This document shows positions 34,499 through 43,454 of a stretch of 64,000 nucleotides of DNA, piece after piece (positions within the stretch are counted from its first letter, which is position 1; each line of letters opens with the position of its first letter). The stretch is from an uncultured Tateyamaria sp. GTDB taxonomy: Bacteria > Pseudomonadota > Alphaproteobacteria > Rhodobacterales > Rhodobacteraceae. The notes beneath the pieces were generated by a model. That model saw only the letters and a list, made by a program, of their open reading frames with translations. It was not told the origin of the DNA and searched no databases. A program made the position numbers and the translations under genes. The DNA lies in assembly GCF_947496075.1 (NCBI RefSeq), contig NZ_CANMBJ010000004.1, forward strand, positions 434,001 to 498,000, read 5' to 3'.

Positions 34499-35863
34499 TC
34501 ATTTGGAGCTTGCTTGGCGGTCATCTTCGACTGGACCCAGCGCGTTCAGACCTTTCAGGATGTCGATGGCATAAGCCAACTGATAGTCCTCTTCCCGTAG
34601 GTCAGCAGCTGCTTGGGCCTTTGCACGATCTTCCTCGATCTGGCGCACCTGATCGTCAGTCAACGAGTCGTTGTCGAGGCTGCCGCGCAGATCGCCCTCG
34701 GTCCGGGGGCCGACTGCACTGGCCGGTTCATCCTCTTCCTCGGTCGTGGGGCTGCGGCGGGGCTGCTCTACAATGATATCAGGGCTTACGCCCAGCGCTT
34801 GAATCGACCGGCCTGACGGCGTGTAATACCGCGCCGTGGTCAAGCGCATGGCACCATCGCCACGCAGTGGCATCACCGTCTGAACCGAACCTTTGCCAAA
34901 GCTTTTGGTGCCAACCACAATAGCCCGGCGGTGATCCTGCAATGCGCCCGCTACAATCTCGGACGCCGAGGCCGATCCGCCATTGATCAGCACAACAATT
35001 GGTTTGCCCTTTGCCAGATCGCCCGGCGTTGCATTGTATCGGTCGCCATCTACCGGATCACGGCCGCGCGTCGATACGATCTCGCCCTTTTCCAGAAACG
35101 CGTCCGACACACGAATGGCCTGAGTTAACAGCCCGCCGGGATTGTTCCGCAAATCCAGGACAAATCCGTTGACGTTGTTCATCCCGCCAAGGGTTTCGAC
35201 CTCTTCTTCCAGCTTGGACATGAGGTTCGGCGTGGTCTTGTCGTTGAAGGTGGTCACACGCAGCACAACAGTATCGCCTTGGGTCCGGCTGCGCACCGCC
35301 TGCAACTCGATCGTGTCCCGAATGATAGACACATCAAAGGGTTCGTTCTCACCTTCACGAACAACTGTGATGATGATCTCGGACCCGACCGGGCCGCGCA
35401 TGCGATCCACGGCTGCGTCCAGGGTCAGGCCCAGCATCGACTCTCCATCGACATGGGTGATGAAATCGCCCGCTTCGATCCCGGCTTCGGCGGCGGGCGT
35501 GCTGTCGATAGGCGACACAACCTTGATGAAGCCCTCTTCCTGGGTCACTTCGATTCCCAGACCGCCGAACTCACCTCGGGTTTGCACCTGCATCTGCGCC
35601 GCGTCATCTGGCGACAGATAGCTGGAGTGCGGATCAAGCGACGTCAACATGCCGTCAATAGCCGCTTCGATCAGCTCACCGGGCTCAACATCCTCGACAT
35701 ATTGGTTCCGGATGCGTTCGAAAATGTCGCCGAACAGATCCAGTTGTTCATATACGGTCGCACTCGAAGCACTTTCCTGTGCCAAGAGTGGCCCTGCAAC
35801 CTGCGTCGTTGCGATTGCACCTGCCATCGTTCCGCCCAAGGCGGCCATCACGAATTTCTTCAT
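34499..35863 (-). CDS. ctpA: C-terminal processing peptidase (S41 family)
   Basis: A 454-residue periplasmic serine protease. Signal peptide at 1-28 (cleavage near LLAQE), N-terminal helical part, PDZ domain (about 90-172, with GGLGIEV), and protease core. The Ser-Lys dyad is predicted at S299 (GGSASASE) and K324 (GTKSFGKG) from the 25-residue spacing seen in Prc/CtpB. The acidic tail after 375 is low-complexity. Third gene of gpmI-envC-ctpA, an arrangement common in Rhodobacterales; likely trims periplasmic or peptidoglycan-associated proteins. Confidence 0.95.
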   Translation of the reverse strand: MKKFVMAALGGTMAGAIATTQVAGPLLAQESASSATVYEQLDLFGDIFERIRNQYVEDVEPGELIEAAIDGMLTSLDPHSSYLSPDDAAQMQVQTRGEFGGLGIEVTQEEGFIKVVSPIDSTPAAEAGIEAGDFITHVDGESMLGLTLDAAVDRMRGPVGSEIIITVVREGENEPFDVSIIRDTIELQAVRSRTQGDTVVLRVTTFNDKTTPNLMSKLEEEVETLGGMNNVNGFVLDLRNNPGGLLTQAIRVSDAFLEKGEIVSTRGRDPVDGDRYNATPGDLAKGKPIVVLINGGSASASEIVAGALQDHRRAIVVGTKSFGKGSVQTVMPLRGDGAMRLTTARYYTPSGRSIQALGVSPDIIVEQPRRSPTTEEEDEPASAVGPRTEGDLRGSLDNDSLTDDQVRQIEEDRAKAQAAADLREEDYQLAYAIDILKGLNALGPVEDDRQASSK

Positions 35864-35869
35864 TCCAGC

Positions 35870-36994
35870 TTATCCATCCTGTTCGGTGCTGAACCACGTG
35901 AGTGGGTCCATTGGCACATTATTCTCTCTTACCTCTATATAGAGCGTTTCCGAGCGGTCAGTACCACCCCCTTCACCACCTGTTGATGGGCCATTTTGTG
36001 CCGGAAGCCCGCCCATCAGGCCCAAAGGTGTGCTTGCCGCGATGATCTGTCCCGTCTCACCGTAGCTGATCGCCATCCCCGCGAGGATGATCAGGGTTTC
36101 GGGGCGTGGCTCAAGAATCGTGACAGTGCCAAAGTCCAGAAGCGGCCCGACGTAGCGCAATGTGGCAGCGGTTGGCGACGTTACCAGCGTGCCGGGGCGG
36201 GTCGCCAGCAAGATTCCGGGCCGGGTGATACCAGCAGCATCAGGTTCTCCGGCACGCCGCAATATCACACCGCGCGCGGGCATTGGAAATTCGCCGATCA
36301 GGTCATCGATCTGCGGAGGTGTCCAACCTGCATCCCCTTCGGCAATGCTGGCCAACCCGCTCGAAAACGCATCCAGAGTTTCGGCCGACGCAATCAGGAT
36401 CGCGGTTCGCACCGGGTCTTCGGTAAACCGTTGGGGTAGATCTTTCCGTTCTGCCATCGCCTGGTTCAGTGCGGATCGCGCGGTCTGCACCTCTGACAAC
36501 CCGGTTTGCAGTTGCTTTGCCGCCTGCTCTTGCAACACACGCAGGCCTTCGACGTCGTTCAAGTCCTGCCGCAACTGGCTTGCGCGCTGGTTCAAGGCCG
36601 GGGTGAGTTCGGCCAACAACATCCCCGCCCGCGCTGTTCCGTTAGGACCGTCGGGATGCAGAAAGGCGGTCGGTGACTGGCCCGGGCTCAGCGTCTGCAA
36701 CACAGCAACAAGCTGAGCGATCTCGGCATCACGGGCCTGAAGCTGGCCGCGCAACTGCGCCTCTCGTATGGAGGCCCGGCGCAACCCTGCCCGCATCGCG
36801 GCAAGCCCGGCTTCGTATGCGTGCACGGTGTCCGTCAAGGCACGCACCCGGTCGCGGGCGCTGTCGGCCTCTGACAAACGGACCGAGGCTGCCTCAAGCT
36901 GCACACCCGCGCCACGGGCAAGCGCGCCAGCGTCTTCCTGCGCGGACAGAGGCAGCGCAAAACACATCAAAAGGGCTGCAGCCAGAAGTCTCAT
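35870..36994 (-). CDS. EnvC-like murein hydrolase activator (degenerate M23/LytM)
   Basis: From ATG 36994, overlapping the gpmI stop by ATGA, the protein has 374 residues. A signal peptide (1-19, ending LPLSAQE) is followed by a long coiled coil (about 22-220) and a C-terminal LytM/M23 fold. Zinc ligands are missing: the segments that should carry the HxxxD and HxH motifs have no histidine. EnvC-type proteins with a dead LytM domain activate amidases during septum splitting; that role is inferred by family. Confidence 0.85.
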   Translation of the reverse strand: MRLLAAALLMCFALPLSAQEDAGALARGAGVQLEAASVRLSEADSARDRVRALTDTVHAYEAGLAAMRAGLRRASIREAQLRGQLQARDAEIAQLVAVLQTLSPGQSPTAFLHPDGPNGTARAGMLLAELTPALNQRASQLRQDLNDVEGLRVLQEQAAKQLQTGLSEVQTARSALNQAMAERKDLPQRFTEDPVRTAILIASAETLDAFSSGLASIAEGDAGWTPPQIDDLIGEFPMPARGVILRRAGEPDAAGITRPGILLATRPGTLVTSPTAATLRYVGPLLDFGTVTILEPRPETLIILAGMAISYGETGQIIAASTPLGLMGGLPAQNGPSTGGEGGGTDRSETLYIEVRENNVPMDPLTWFSTEQDG

Positions 36995-38502
36995 GTAATC
37001 AGACTGACGCCCGTCATTTCTTCCGGTTGCTCCAGACCCATGAGCTGCAGGATCGTCGGCGCCAGATCGGCCAGCTTGCCATCCCCGACCGTCCCTTCTG
37101 CACCAATCAACGCCACCGGGACCAGATTGGTGGTATGGGCCGTGTGCGGTGCACCGGTCTCCGGGTCGATCATGGTCTCGCAATTGCCGTGATCCGCCGT
37201 CAAGACCATCGCGCCACCAGCCTTTTCAAGCACGGGCAGAACCCGGCCCAAACCGGTGTCCACGGCTTCGCAAGCCGCAATCGCGGCATCCAGATCGCCT
37301 GTGTGCCCCACCATGTCCGGGTTGGCATAGTTCACGACGATCAGATCGTAGCCCTCTTCAATGGCCGCGATGAACTTGTCCGTGACTTCGACGGACGACA
37401 TTTCCGGCTGGAGATCATAGGTGGCAACAGCAGGAGATTTTGGCATCGCACGATCCTCTCCGGTCTCCGGTTGCTCTTCACCGCCATTCAGGAAAAAGGT
37501 GACATGCGGGTACTTCTCGGTCTCGGCCAGCCGGAACTGACGCAGCCCGGCCTTGGCGACCCACGCCCCTAGCGTATTCACGATCTCGGGCTTTGGATAG
37601 ACAGTGGTCATGTAGGCATTATGCTCTTCCGAATAGTCCGCCATGCCGATCAGCCCGGACCACTCCGGACGGCCTTCCGGCACGAAAGCATCAAAGCCGG
37701 GATCGCCCAGCGCCGCCATGATCTCGCGCGCGCGGTCGGCCCGGAAATTCAGACAGAACAGCCCGTCGCCATCCTTGGCGCCCTTGTAGCCGTCCATGAC
37801 CGTGGCAGGAATGAATTCATCGGTCTTGTGATCGTCATAAGCCGCTTCAATCGCCGCCTGTGCGTTTTCAACGATATGTGCATCGGCCCGCACCATGGCG
37901 GCAAAGGCCGTTTCAACCCGGTCCCAACGGTTGTCGCGATCCATCGCAAAGTAGCGGCCCGTCAGCGTCACGATCCGTGCGCCAGCGGGCAGGGCATCAT
38001 GCAATTGCTCAAGATAAGTCAACGCAGATTTCGGGGGCACATCACGCCCATCCGTGATGGCATGGATCAGCACGGGAAGACCCGCATCGGTGCAAGCCTT
38101 GGCCGCTGCAACCATGTGATTGATATGACCATGCACACCTCCGTCAGACAAAACACCCATCAGGTGCGCGCGTCCTTCAGCCTCCTTGATCCGCGCAATC
38201 CAGTCAGTCAGGCGCGGGTTGCGGAAAAAGCTGCCATCCTCAATCGCCAGATCAATCTGGCCCAGATCCATCGCCACGACGCGACCGGCACCGATATTGG
38301 TATGACCCACTTCCGAGTTGCCCATCTGGCCACGTGGCAGACCCACGTCCGGACCATGGGTGATCAGGGTCGCATGCGAACAGGTGTCCATGATGTGATC
38401 AAATGTCGGCGTCCGGGCAAGCTTCGGTGCATTGCCTGTTTCGTCCTCGCGCAGACCCCAGCCATCCAGAATGCACAAAACGACAGGTTTGGGTGGTGCC
38501 AT
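36991..38502 (-). CDS. gpmI: 2,3-bisphosphoglycerate-independent phosphoglycerate mutase
   Basis: A 503-residue glycolytic enzyme of the alkaline phosphatase superfamily interconverting 3- and 2-phosphoglycerate with two Mn2+ ions. N-terminal VVLCILDGWG, the phospho-serine S63 (GNSEVGHTNIG), DGRDVPP, and the C-terminal metal residues in NYANPDMVGHTG and TADHGNCE are all present. Length fits the family (about 505-515). First gene of the gpmI-envC-ctpA operon. Confidence 0.97.
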   Translation of the reverse strand: MAPPKPVVLCILDGWGLREDETGNAPKLARTPTFDHIMDTCSHATLITHGPDVGLPRGQMGNSEVGHTNIGAGRVVAMDLGQIDLAIEDGSFFRNPRLTDWIARIKEAEGRAHLMGVLSDGGVHGHINHMVAAAKACTDAGLPVLIHAITDGRDVPPKSALTYLEQLHDALPAGARIVTLTGRYFAMDRDNRWDRVETAFAAMVRADAHIVENAQAAIEAAYDDHKTDEFIPATVMDGYKGAKDGDGLFCLNFRADRAREIMAALGDPGFDAFVPEGRPEWSGLIGMADYSEEHNAYMTTVYPKPEIVNTLGAWVAKAGLRQFRLAETEKYPHVTFFLNGGEEQPETGEDRAMPKSPAVATYDLQPEMSSVEVTDKFIAAIEEGYDLIVVNYANPDMVGHTGDLDAAIAACEAVDTGLGRVLPVLEKAGGAMVLTADHGNCETMIDPETGAPHTAHTTNLVPVALIGAEGTVGDGKLADLAPTILQLMGLEQPEEMTGVSLIT

Positions 38503-38615
38503 TGCAGGATCCTTCCGATGTATCGTCTGCGTTCTACCGCGCGGCCATGCCGTTGGAAAGAAGGCTTGCGCAGCTCATGCGACGCACTAGGCTTCCGACG
38601 CACGGGGGTAAAGGA

Positions 38616-39107
38616 ATGAGCGAACACATGCTGGTGCACTTGAATGTCGTGCGCCCGGTTGGCCCGTTCAGCGCCAGCCATCCCCATGCGCAGTACTTCT
38701 TCGGTCAACTGCCCTTGGTCTTTGCCCGGGCCAAGGCCGATGACGGGATGTTTTGGCACAATCACGGCGCGCGCATGCCGGACGGAACCTATGGCGACAT
38801 GGGGGATTTGCTCGCCCTGCAAACAGATCAGACCGAGGATAACTTTCACATCCTGACCATGGCCGGATGGCGTGACGTGCATGCAATGCACCGCTTTGCC
38901 TACCGCGATACGCTTCACCGTGAGGGGATGAAATCCCTGCGCGATTGGGTGGATCGGTCAGAAGGGCCGACAATGGTGATGTGGTGGGCGCCAAAGGGCA
39001 CGCGGGTCAGCCTTGATGAGGGTTGGGAACGTCTGCACCTGTTGCGGCAGAACGGGCCGACCGAACAGGCATTTACCTTGCAAACCCGGTTTGCTCAGCC
39101 CGATTGA
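38616..39107 (+). CDS. DUF3291 family protein
   Basis: A 163-residue soluble protein. It has the tryptophan/histidine-rich pattern of DUF3291 (MFWHNHGAR, MAGWRDVHAMHRFAYRDTLHR, MVMWWAPKG), a family with a dimeric alpha/beta-barrel-like (ABM-type) fold and no established function. AAGGA lies immediately before ATG 38616; ATG 38628 is an alternative start. Its promoter is in the 113-bp gap divergent from gpmI. Confidence 0.75.
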   Translation: MSEHMLVHLNVVRPVGPFSASHPHAQYFFGQLPLVFARAKADDGMFWHNHGARMPDGTYGDMGDLLALQTDQTEDNFHILTMAGWRDVHAMHRFAYRDTLHREGMKSLRDWVDRSEGPTMVMWWAPKGTRVSLDEGWERLHLLRQNGPTEQAFTLQTRFAQPD

Positions 39108-39566
39108 TTACGTGATGCGATCTGGCAGGCCACGCCCATTGTTCCACCAACGATGGGGATTGTCGTTGTTCGGATCATAGGCGGCACGGCTCGCCCAATC
39201 CTCGCGCAGGAAAATCACGGGTTCTTCGTAGTGATGGACCTCCAAAACGGCATCCATCACTTTTGCCAGCACCGCCACATCGCGCTCGATGGAAATTTTC
39301 AACTCGACCATGGGATAGGTCTCGGTCCCACCAGCCTCGAACCCCTCCACATGGGATGTCGTCGTCGATCCGGGTTCAGGTTGCGCCGTCTCTGCTCCGA
39401 CGGCCGAGATGCTGGCGTTGCGCTGATATCGACCATATCCCAACGGATGCACGGCCATCACCGCATCCAGAATGCGATCCGTGTCTTCAGGCAGGGTCTG
39501 GATTTCAAGTGTCCACACGGGAACAAACGTACCGGATGCGGCCTTGTAGTCGGTGAGTGCTGTCAT
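39108..39566 (-). CDS. Small YqfO/NIF3-type PII-like fold protein
   Basis: A 152-residue protein. The pattern of a first alpha/beta unit (VWTLEIQTLPEDTDRILDAV), GYGRYQR, and the near C-terminal VHHYEEPVI echoes the HPYEEP motif of the CutA/PII-like domain inserted in NIF3/YqfO proteins. No enzymatic residues recognised. It begins 12 bp after the dnaE2 stop on the same strand with an AAGGAA site, so it is probably co-transcribed with the error-prone polymerase. Role unknown. Confidence 0.65.
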   Translation of the reverse strand: MTALTDYKAASGTFVPVWTLEIQTLPEDTDRILDAVMAVHPLGYGRYQRNASISAVGAETAQPEPGSTTTSHVEGFEAGGTETYPMVELKISIERDVAVLAKVMDAVLEVHHYEEPVIFLREDWASRAAYDPNNDNPHRWWNNGRGLPDRIT

Positions 39567-39578
39567 TGTGAGGTTCCT

Positions 39579-42542
39579 TCAATCCGGGTTGCCGCGGGTA
39601 AAACTGATCTTGGACAGATCGGGGGCGGCCTGCGTCGTCGGCAATACCTCAACGGGGGCTGCGCCGGGCGTCAGGATATGGCGTAGCAGGCCCACGGGAT
39701 GCGCCCTGAGGGTCAAGCGCGTCGATACATAATCCTCCACCACCTCTTCGCCCAGCGTCATCTCGGGCAGCAGGGCCGCAGGCTCATCCACGACCTCACC
39801 ATCCAGGTCTGTGGAGAACAGGGGCAAGGCGGATCCGGGGACAATGGCCTTCGCCTCCCAAAGCGCCTCACGGCGGTTGATGCCTGCAGTGGCAAAGGCA
39901 TCCGCCTCGGCCAACCGCACGATCACGGCAGGCCCCAACCCCGCACGCCGCCACACGTCCCGCACAGAGCGGTAGCCATTCCCGCGCGCCGCAGTCAGCC
40001 AGCTGGCGTCCTCCTCGCTCATCCCCTTGAGTTGCCGAAATCCCAACCGCAGGGCCAAGCCCCCCCTGCCATCAGGCTCCATCGTATTGTCCCAGAAACT
40101 CGCGTTCACACAGATGGGGCGCACCTCGACCCCGTGTTCGCGCGCATCCCGCACGATCTGGGCGGGCGCATAGAAGCCCATGGGCTGCGCGTTCAGCAGT
40201 GCACAGGCAAAGATGCCGGGATGGTGGCACTTGATCCAGCTCGACGCATAGACCAGCAGCGCGAAACTGGCTGCATGGCTTTCGGGAAAGCCATAGCTGC
40301 CGAACCCTTCGATCTGGGAAAAACACCGCTCGGCAAAGTCATCCTCATAACCGTTCTTGCGCATGCCATGCAGGAACAGCGCACGGAATTCACTAACACT
40401 TCCGTGCTTCTTGAAGGTGGCAAGTGAGCGCCGCAGCCGGTCCGCCTGATCGGGGGTAAAGCCCGCCCCAACAATGGCGATCTGCATGGCCTGCTCTTGG
40501 AACAACGGCACACCCAACGTCTTGCCCAGCACCTGACCGAGTTCATCCGATGGAAAGGACACCTCCTCCTCCCCGTTCCTACGCCGGATGTAAGGATGCA
40601 CCATGTCGCCCTGAATGGGGCCGGGCCGGATGATCGCCACCTCGATCACCAGATCATAGAAATTCCGGGGCCGCATCCGGGGCAGAAAGTTCATCTGCGC
40701 ACGGCTTTCCACTTGGAATACGCCGATGCTGTCTGCCTTGCACAGCATGTCGTACACGCGCGGGTCCTCTTTTGGCAGGGTCGCAAGGGTGTAGCTTTGC
40801 TGGTGATGCATCTTCAGCAGGTCAAAGGCCTTGCGAATACAGGTCAGCATCCCAAGGCTCAGCACATCGACCTTCAGGATGCCAAGACTGTCGATGTCAT
40901 CCTTGTCCCAGCAAATGACCGTGCGATCCTCCATCGTGGCGTTTTCGATTGGCACCAACTCGTCCAACCGCCCCTCGGTCACGATGAACCCGCCCACATG
41001 CTGGGACAGGTGCCGGGGAAAGCCGTTGATTTCATAAACCAGTTCAATGGTCTGCCGCAGGCGCCGGTCGCGGAAATCAAGGCCGATCTCGGCCATCCGT
41101 TCCGCCTCTAGCCCCTTGGTGGAAAAGAACCCCCAAAGCTGCGAGCTGAGGGCGCTGATCGTATCCTCGGTCAGACCCATGGCGCGGCCCACCTCGCGGA
41201 TGGCACGCTTGCCGCGGTAATGCACGACCGTGGCGCACAGGCCCGCGCGGTGGCGGCCATAGCGCTCGTAAATGTGCTGGATCACCTCTTCACGCCGTTC
41301 GTGTTCAAAGTCGACATCGATGTCAGGCGGCTCATCGCGGGCTTCGGACACGAAACGTTCAAACACCATCGTGCCCATCTCGGGACTGACCGAAGTGATG
41401 CCCATGCAATAACACACCACCGAATTGGCGGCCGAACCCCGGCCCTGACACAGGATGCCACGGCTGCGCGCAAAGTGGACGATGTCGCGGACGGTCAGGA
41501 AATAGGGTTCGTATTTCAACTTGGCGATCAGGGCGAGTTCATGACGTAGAAGCGTCTTGGCTTTCTCTGGCGCCCCGCCGGGATAGCGCCATTTCAACCC
41601 TTCATAGGCCAGCCGGTTCAGCCGCTGGCTGGGCGTTTCATTCCTGGTGATTTCCGACGGGTATTCATAGCGCAACTGGTCGAGCGAAAAGGTCAGGCTG
41701 TCCGCCAGTTGCCCCGCACGATGCACCGCCTCTTCATGTCCGGCAAACAGGCGCAGCATCTCGGCCTCGCTCCGCAGCCGCCCCTCCCCGTTGCTAAGGG
41801 CCGCACGGCCCAGCGCATCGACGCGACACTTGAGACGGATGGCACTGACCACATCCGCCAGCTTGCGCCGCGCGCCGTGATGCATGCGGGGGGCAGCCGA
41901 GGCGAGGGTGGGCAATCCCAACATCCGCGCCTGATCCGCCAGCCGATCAAAGCGGACCGTGTCGCGCCCATCATAGCGCGGGGACATCAGCACCTGGATG
42001 TTTCCAGCAAAGCGGCGCGTCAACCGTCGCGCTGTTTGCATCCAATCAACCGCGCCGCCCTGCGCCTCTGGCCACAGAAGCAGGTGCAGACCTTCGGCAA
42101 ACTCTTCGAGGTCGCTTAACTGAAGGTCACACTCTCCTTTTTCAGCACGCAGCCGTCCCTTGGAGATGATCCGGCAAAGACTGCGCCAACCTTGCCGGTC
42201 AACGGGCAGGGCTGTGATCGGAGGGGCATCGCTGAACAGCAACCGGGCTGCCGGGATCAGGCGCGGCACCACCGTGATCGGTACGCTGGGCGGTGCAGGG
42301 ACATGATCAGGCTTTGGAGGACCGATCAGACCATGGAGGGTGTCAAAATCCCGCCGCTCCTTCACGCTGCGCGCAATGGCTTTGGCCTGCGTATGGGCCC
42401 GCACGATCCCCGCAACCGAGTTGTCATCTGCAATCGCAATCGCCTCCATCCCCAACAGGGCGGCACGATTCACATACTCCTCGGGGTGGGACGCCCCGGT
42501 GAGGAAGGTGAAATTCGATGTGATCGACAGTTCGCAGAACAT
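39579..42542 (-). CDS. dnaE2: Error-prone DNA polymerase DnaE2 (ImuC)
   Basis: A 987-residue C-family polymerase, somewhat shorter than typical DnaE2 (about 1,030-1,100). N-terminal PHP domain (CELSITSNFTFLTGASHPEE); polymerase core with GRGSAANS and the catalytic aspartates in PDIDVDFEHE; helix-hairpin-helix and OB-type tail near the C-terminus. DnaE2 does lesion-bypass synthesis in the SOS mutasome with ImuA and ImuB, neither of which is encoded here. A LexA-like site lies 38 bp upstream. A small YqfO-like gene follows on the same strand. Confidence 0.93.
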   Translation of the reverse strand: MFCELSITSNFTFLTGASHPEEYVNRAALLGMEAIAIADDNSVAGIVRAHTQAKAIARSVKERRDFDTLHGLIGPPKPDHVPAPPSVPITVVPRLIPAARLLFSDAPPITALPVDRQGWRSLCRIISKGRLRAEKGECDLQLSDLEEFAEGLHLLLWPEAQGGAVDWMQTARRLTRRFAGNIQVLMSPRYDGRDTVRFDRLADQARMLGLPTLASAAPRMHHGARRKLADVVSAIRLKCRVDALGRAALSNGEGRLRSEAEMLRLFAGHEEAVHRAGQLADSLTFSLDQLRYEYPSEITRNETPSQRLNRLAYEGLKWRYPGGAPEKAKTLLRHELALIAKLKYEPYFLTVRDIVHFARSRGILCQGRGSAANSVVCYCMGITSVSPEMGTMVFERFVSEARDEPPDIDVDFEHERREEVIQHIYERYGRHRAGLCATVVHYRGKRAIREVGRAMGLTEDTISALSSQLWGFFSTKGLEAERMAEIGLDFRDRRLRQTIELVYEINGFPRHLSQHVGGFIVTEGRLDELVPIENATMEDRTVICWDKDDIDSLGILKVDVLSLGMLTCIRKAFDLLKMHHQQSYTLATLPKEDPRVYDMLCKADSIGVFQVESRAQMNFLPRMRPRNFYDLVIEVAIIRPGPIQGDMVHPYIRRRNGEEEVSFPSDELGQVLGKTLGVPLFQEQAMQIAIVGAGFTPDQADRLRRSLATFKKHGSVSEFRALFLHGMRKNGYEDDFAERCFSQIEGFGSYGFPESHAASFALLVYASSWIKCHHPGIFACALLNAQPMGFYAPAQIVRDAREHGVEVRPICVNASFWDNTMEPDGRGGLALRLGFRQLKGMSEEDASWLTAARGNGYRSVRDVWRRAGLGPAVIVRLAEADAFATAGINRREALWEAKAIVPGSALPLFSTDLDGEVVDEPAALLPEMTLGEEVVEDYVSTRLTLRAHPVGLLRHILTPGAAPVEVLPTTQAAPDLSKISFTRGNPD

Positions 42543-42579
42543 GAGAATGGCAGATTCGGTGACAGCAGGGGGACAGTAT

Positions 42580-42594
42580 ATTCACTTTTTGTTC
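42580..42594 (-). promoter_or_regulatory. Candidate LexA (SOS) box of dnaE2
   Basis: Read on the minus strand the site is GAAC-AAAAAGT-GAAT, one mismatch from the alphaproteobacterial LexA direct repeat GAAC-N7-GAAC. It is centred about 45 bp upstream of the dnaE2 start, a normal operator position. An overlapping palindrome GTTC-N6-GAAC spans 42591-42604. Binding is predicted only from the pattern. Confidence 0.55.
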
Positions 42595-42737
42595 TCATTT
42601 GAACGATTGGATTTTAGGGGCTGCTTCGTCATGCGGACTCTCCGGGGTTTTTGAACCAGAGAAGCCCCTCTATTGCACAGCATTCGGGTCGCTTCGTGCC
42701 AATCACCCGGTGCAGGATCGGCGCAAGGAGACATCAT

Positions 42738-43205
42738 ATGCCTAAATTCACAGCCCTGCCCACCGACCTCGTCCAAACCTACCGCGCTGGCGGACCGGAT
42801 GCTTTTGGCAATCCGCCCGAACGCAAAATCTCGGACGGCGGTGCCAACCCCTGTCGCCACTGCCTGCGCAACATCCCTGCGGGGTCAGAAATGCTGGTCC
42901 TCGCTCACAAACCCTTTGATGGCGCCCATCCCTATGCGGAGGTTGGACCCATCTTTCTGTGTGCAGATGAATGTGCCCGTGGTGGGGGTACTGATCTACC
43001 GGACATCCTCACCACTTCACCCGACTACCTTGTCAAAGGATATTCAGCGGACGACCGCATCGTCTATGGAACCGGAACGATCACGCCAACGCCCGACATT
43101 CAGACCCGCGTGGCCGCGATCTTTGCGGACCCGGACGTCGCCTATATCCACGTGCGTTCTGCCCGCAACAATTGTTACCAGACACGCATCGATCGCGACG
43201 CGTAA
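42738..43205 (+). CDS. DUF1203 family protein
   Basis: From ATG 42738 (AAGGAG seven bases upstream) the protein has 155 residues. It matches the DUF1203 pattern: PCRHCLRNIPAGSEMLVLAHKPF, GPIFLCADEC, and the C-terminal YIHVRSARNNCYQTRI. The cysteine pairs suggest a metal or structural site, but no function is established for the family. Divergent from dnaE2; the 195-bp gap holds the LexA-like site nearer the dnaE2 side. Confidence 0.85.
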   Translation: MPKFTALPTDLVQTYRAGGPDAFGNPPERKISDGGANPCRHCLRNIPAGSEMLVLAHKPFDGAHPYAEVGPIFLCADECARGGGTDLPDILTTSPDYLVKGYSADDRIVYGTGTITPTPDIQTRVAAIFADPDVAYIHVRSARNNCYQTRIDRDA

Positions 43206-43224
43206 CCCCTTGTGCGGTCTGCTG

Positions 43225-43265
43225 CCTTGGCCCATAAACGCGGGCGCACGCGCCCCAGCCAAGGA
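43225..43265 (+). promoter_or_regulatory. Inverted repeat overlapping the ribosome binding site of the zinc-finger gene
   Basis: CCTTGGC (43225-43231) is complementary to GCCAAGG (43258-43264), and inside lies a second stem GGGCG/CGCCC (43242-43246 with 43251-43255). The right arm contains the AAGG of the AAGGA Shine-Dalgarno (43261-43265) of the gene starting at 43274. If the RNA folds this way the ribosome site is occluded, pointing to translational control; the fold is predicted by eye. Confidence 0.45.
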
Positions 43266-43273
43266 TAGCCAAC

Positions 43274-43450
43274 ATGCCGATCGACGCGCCCGAAACCAAG
43301 ACGGTCCACACCCACCGCGTGGCCTGTGACGGGAGCGAAGGGCCCCTGGGACACCCCCGGGTCTGGCTGCAGATTCCGGAAGACACCGGATGGGTCGAAT
43401 GCCCCTATTGCGACTGCAAATATGTCTATGCGGACGAGGCAGAAAGCTAA
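43274..43450 (+). CDS. CHCC-type zinc-finger domain protein (NDUFS6-like)
   Basis: A 58-residue protein that I translated directly. It carries the zf-CHCC layout: ACDG (C17), LGHPRVWL (H24), and ECPYCDCKY near the C-terminus. Related small proteins in alphaproteobacteria correspond to the zinc-binding part of complex I subunit NDUFS6. The AAGGA site is eight bases upstream and lies in an inverted repeat. It follows the DUF1203 gene by 68 bp. Confidence 0.88.
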   Translation: MPIDAPETKTVHTHRVACDGSEGPLGHPRVWLQIPEDTGWVECPYCDCKYVYADEAES

Positions 43451-43454
43451 GCGC

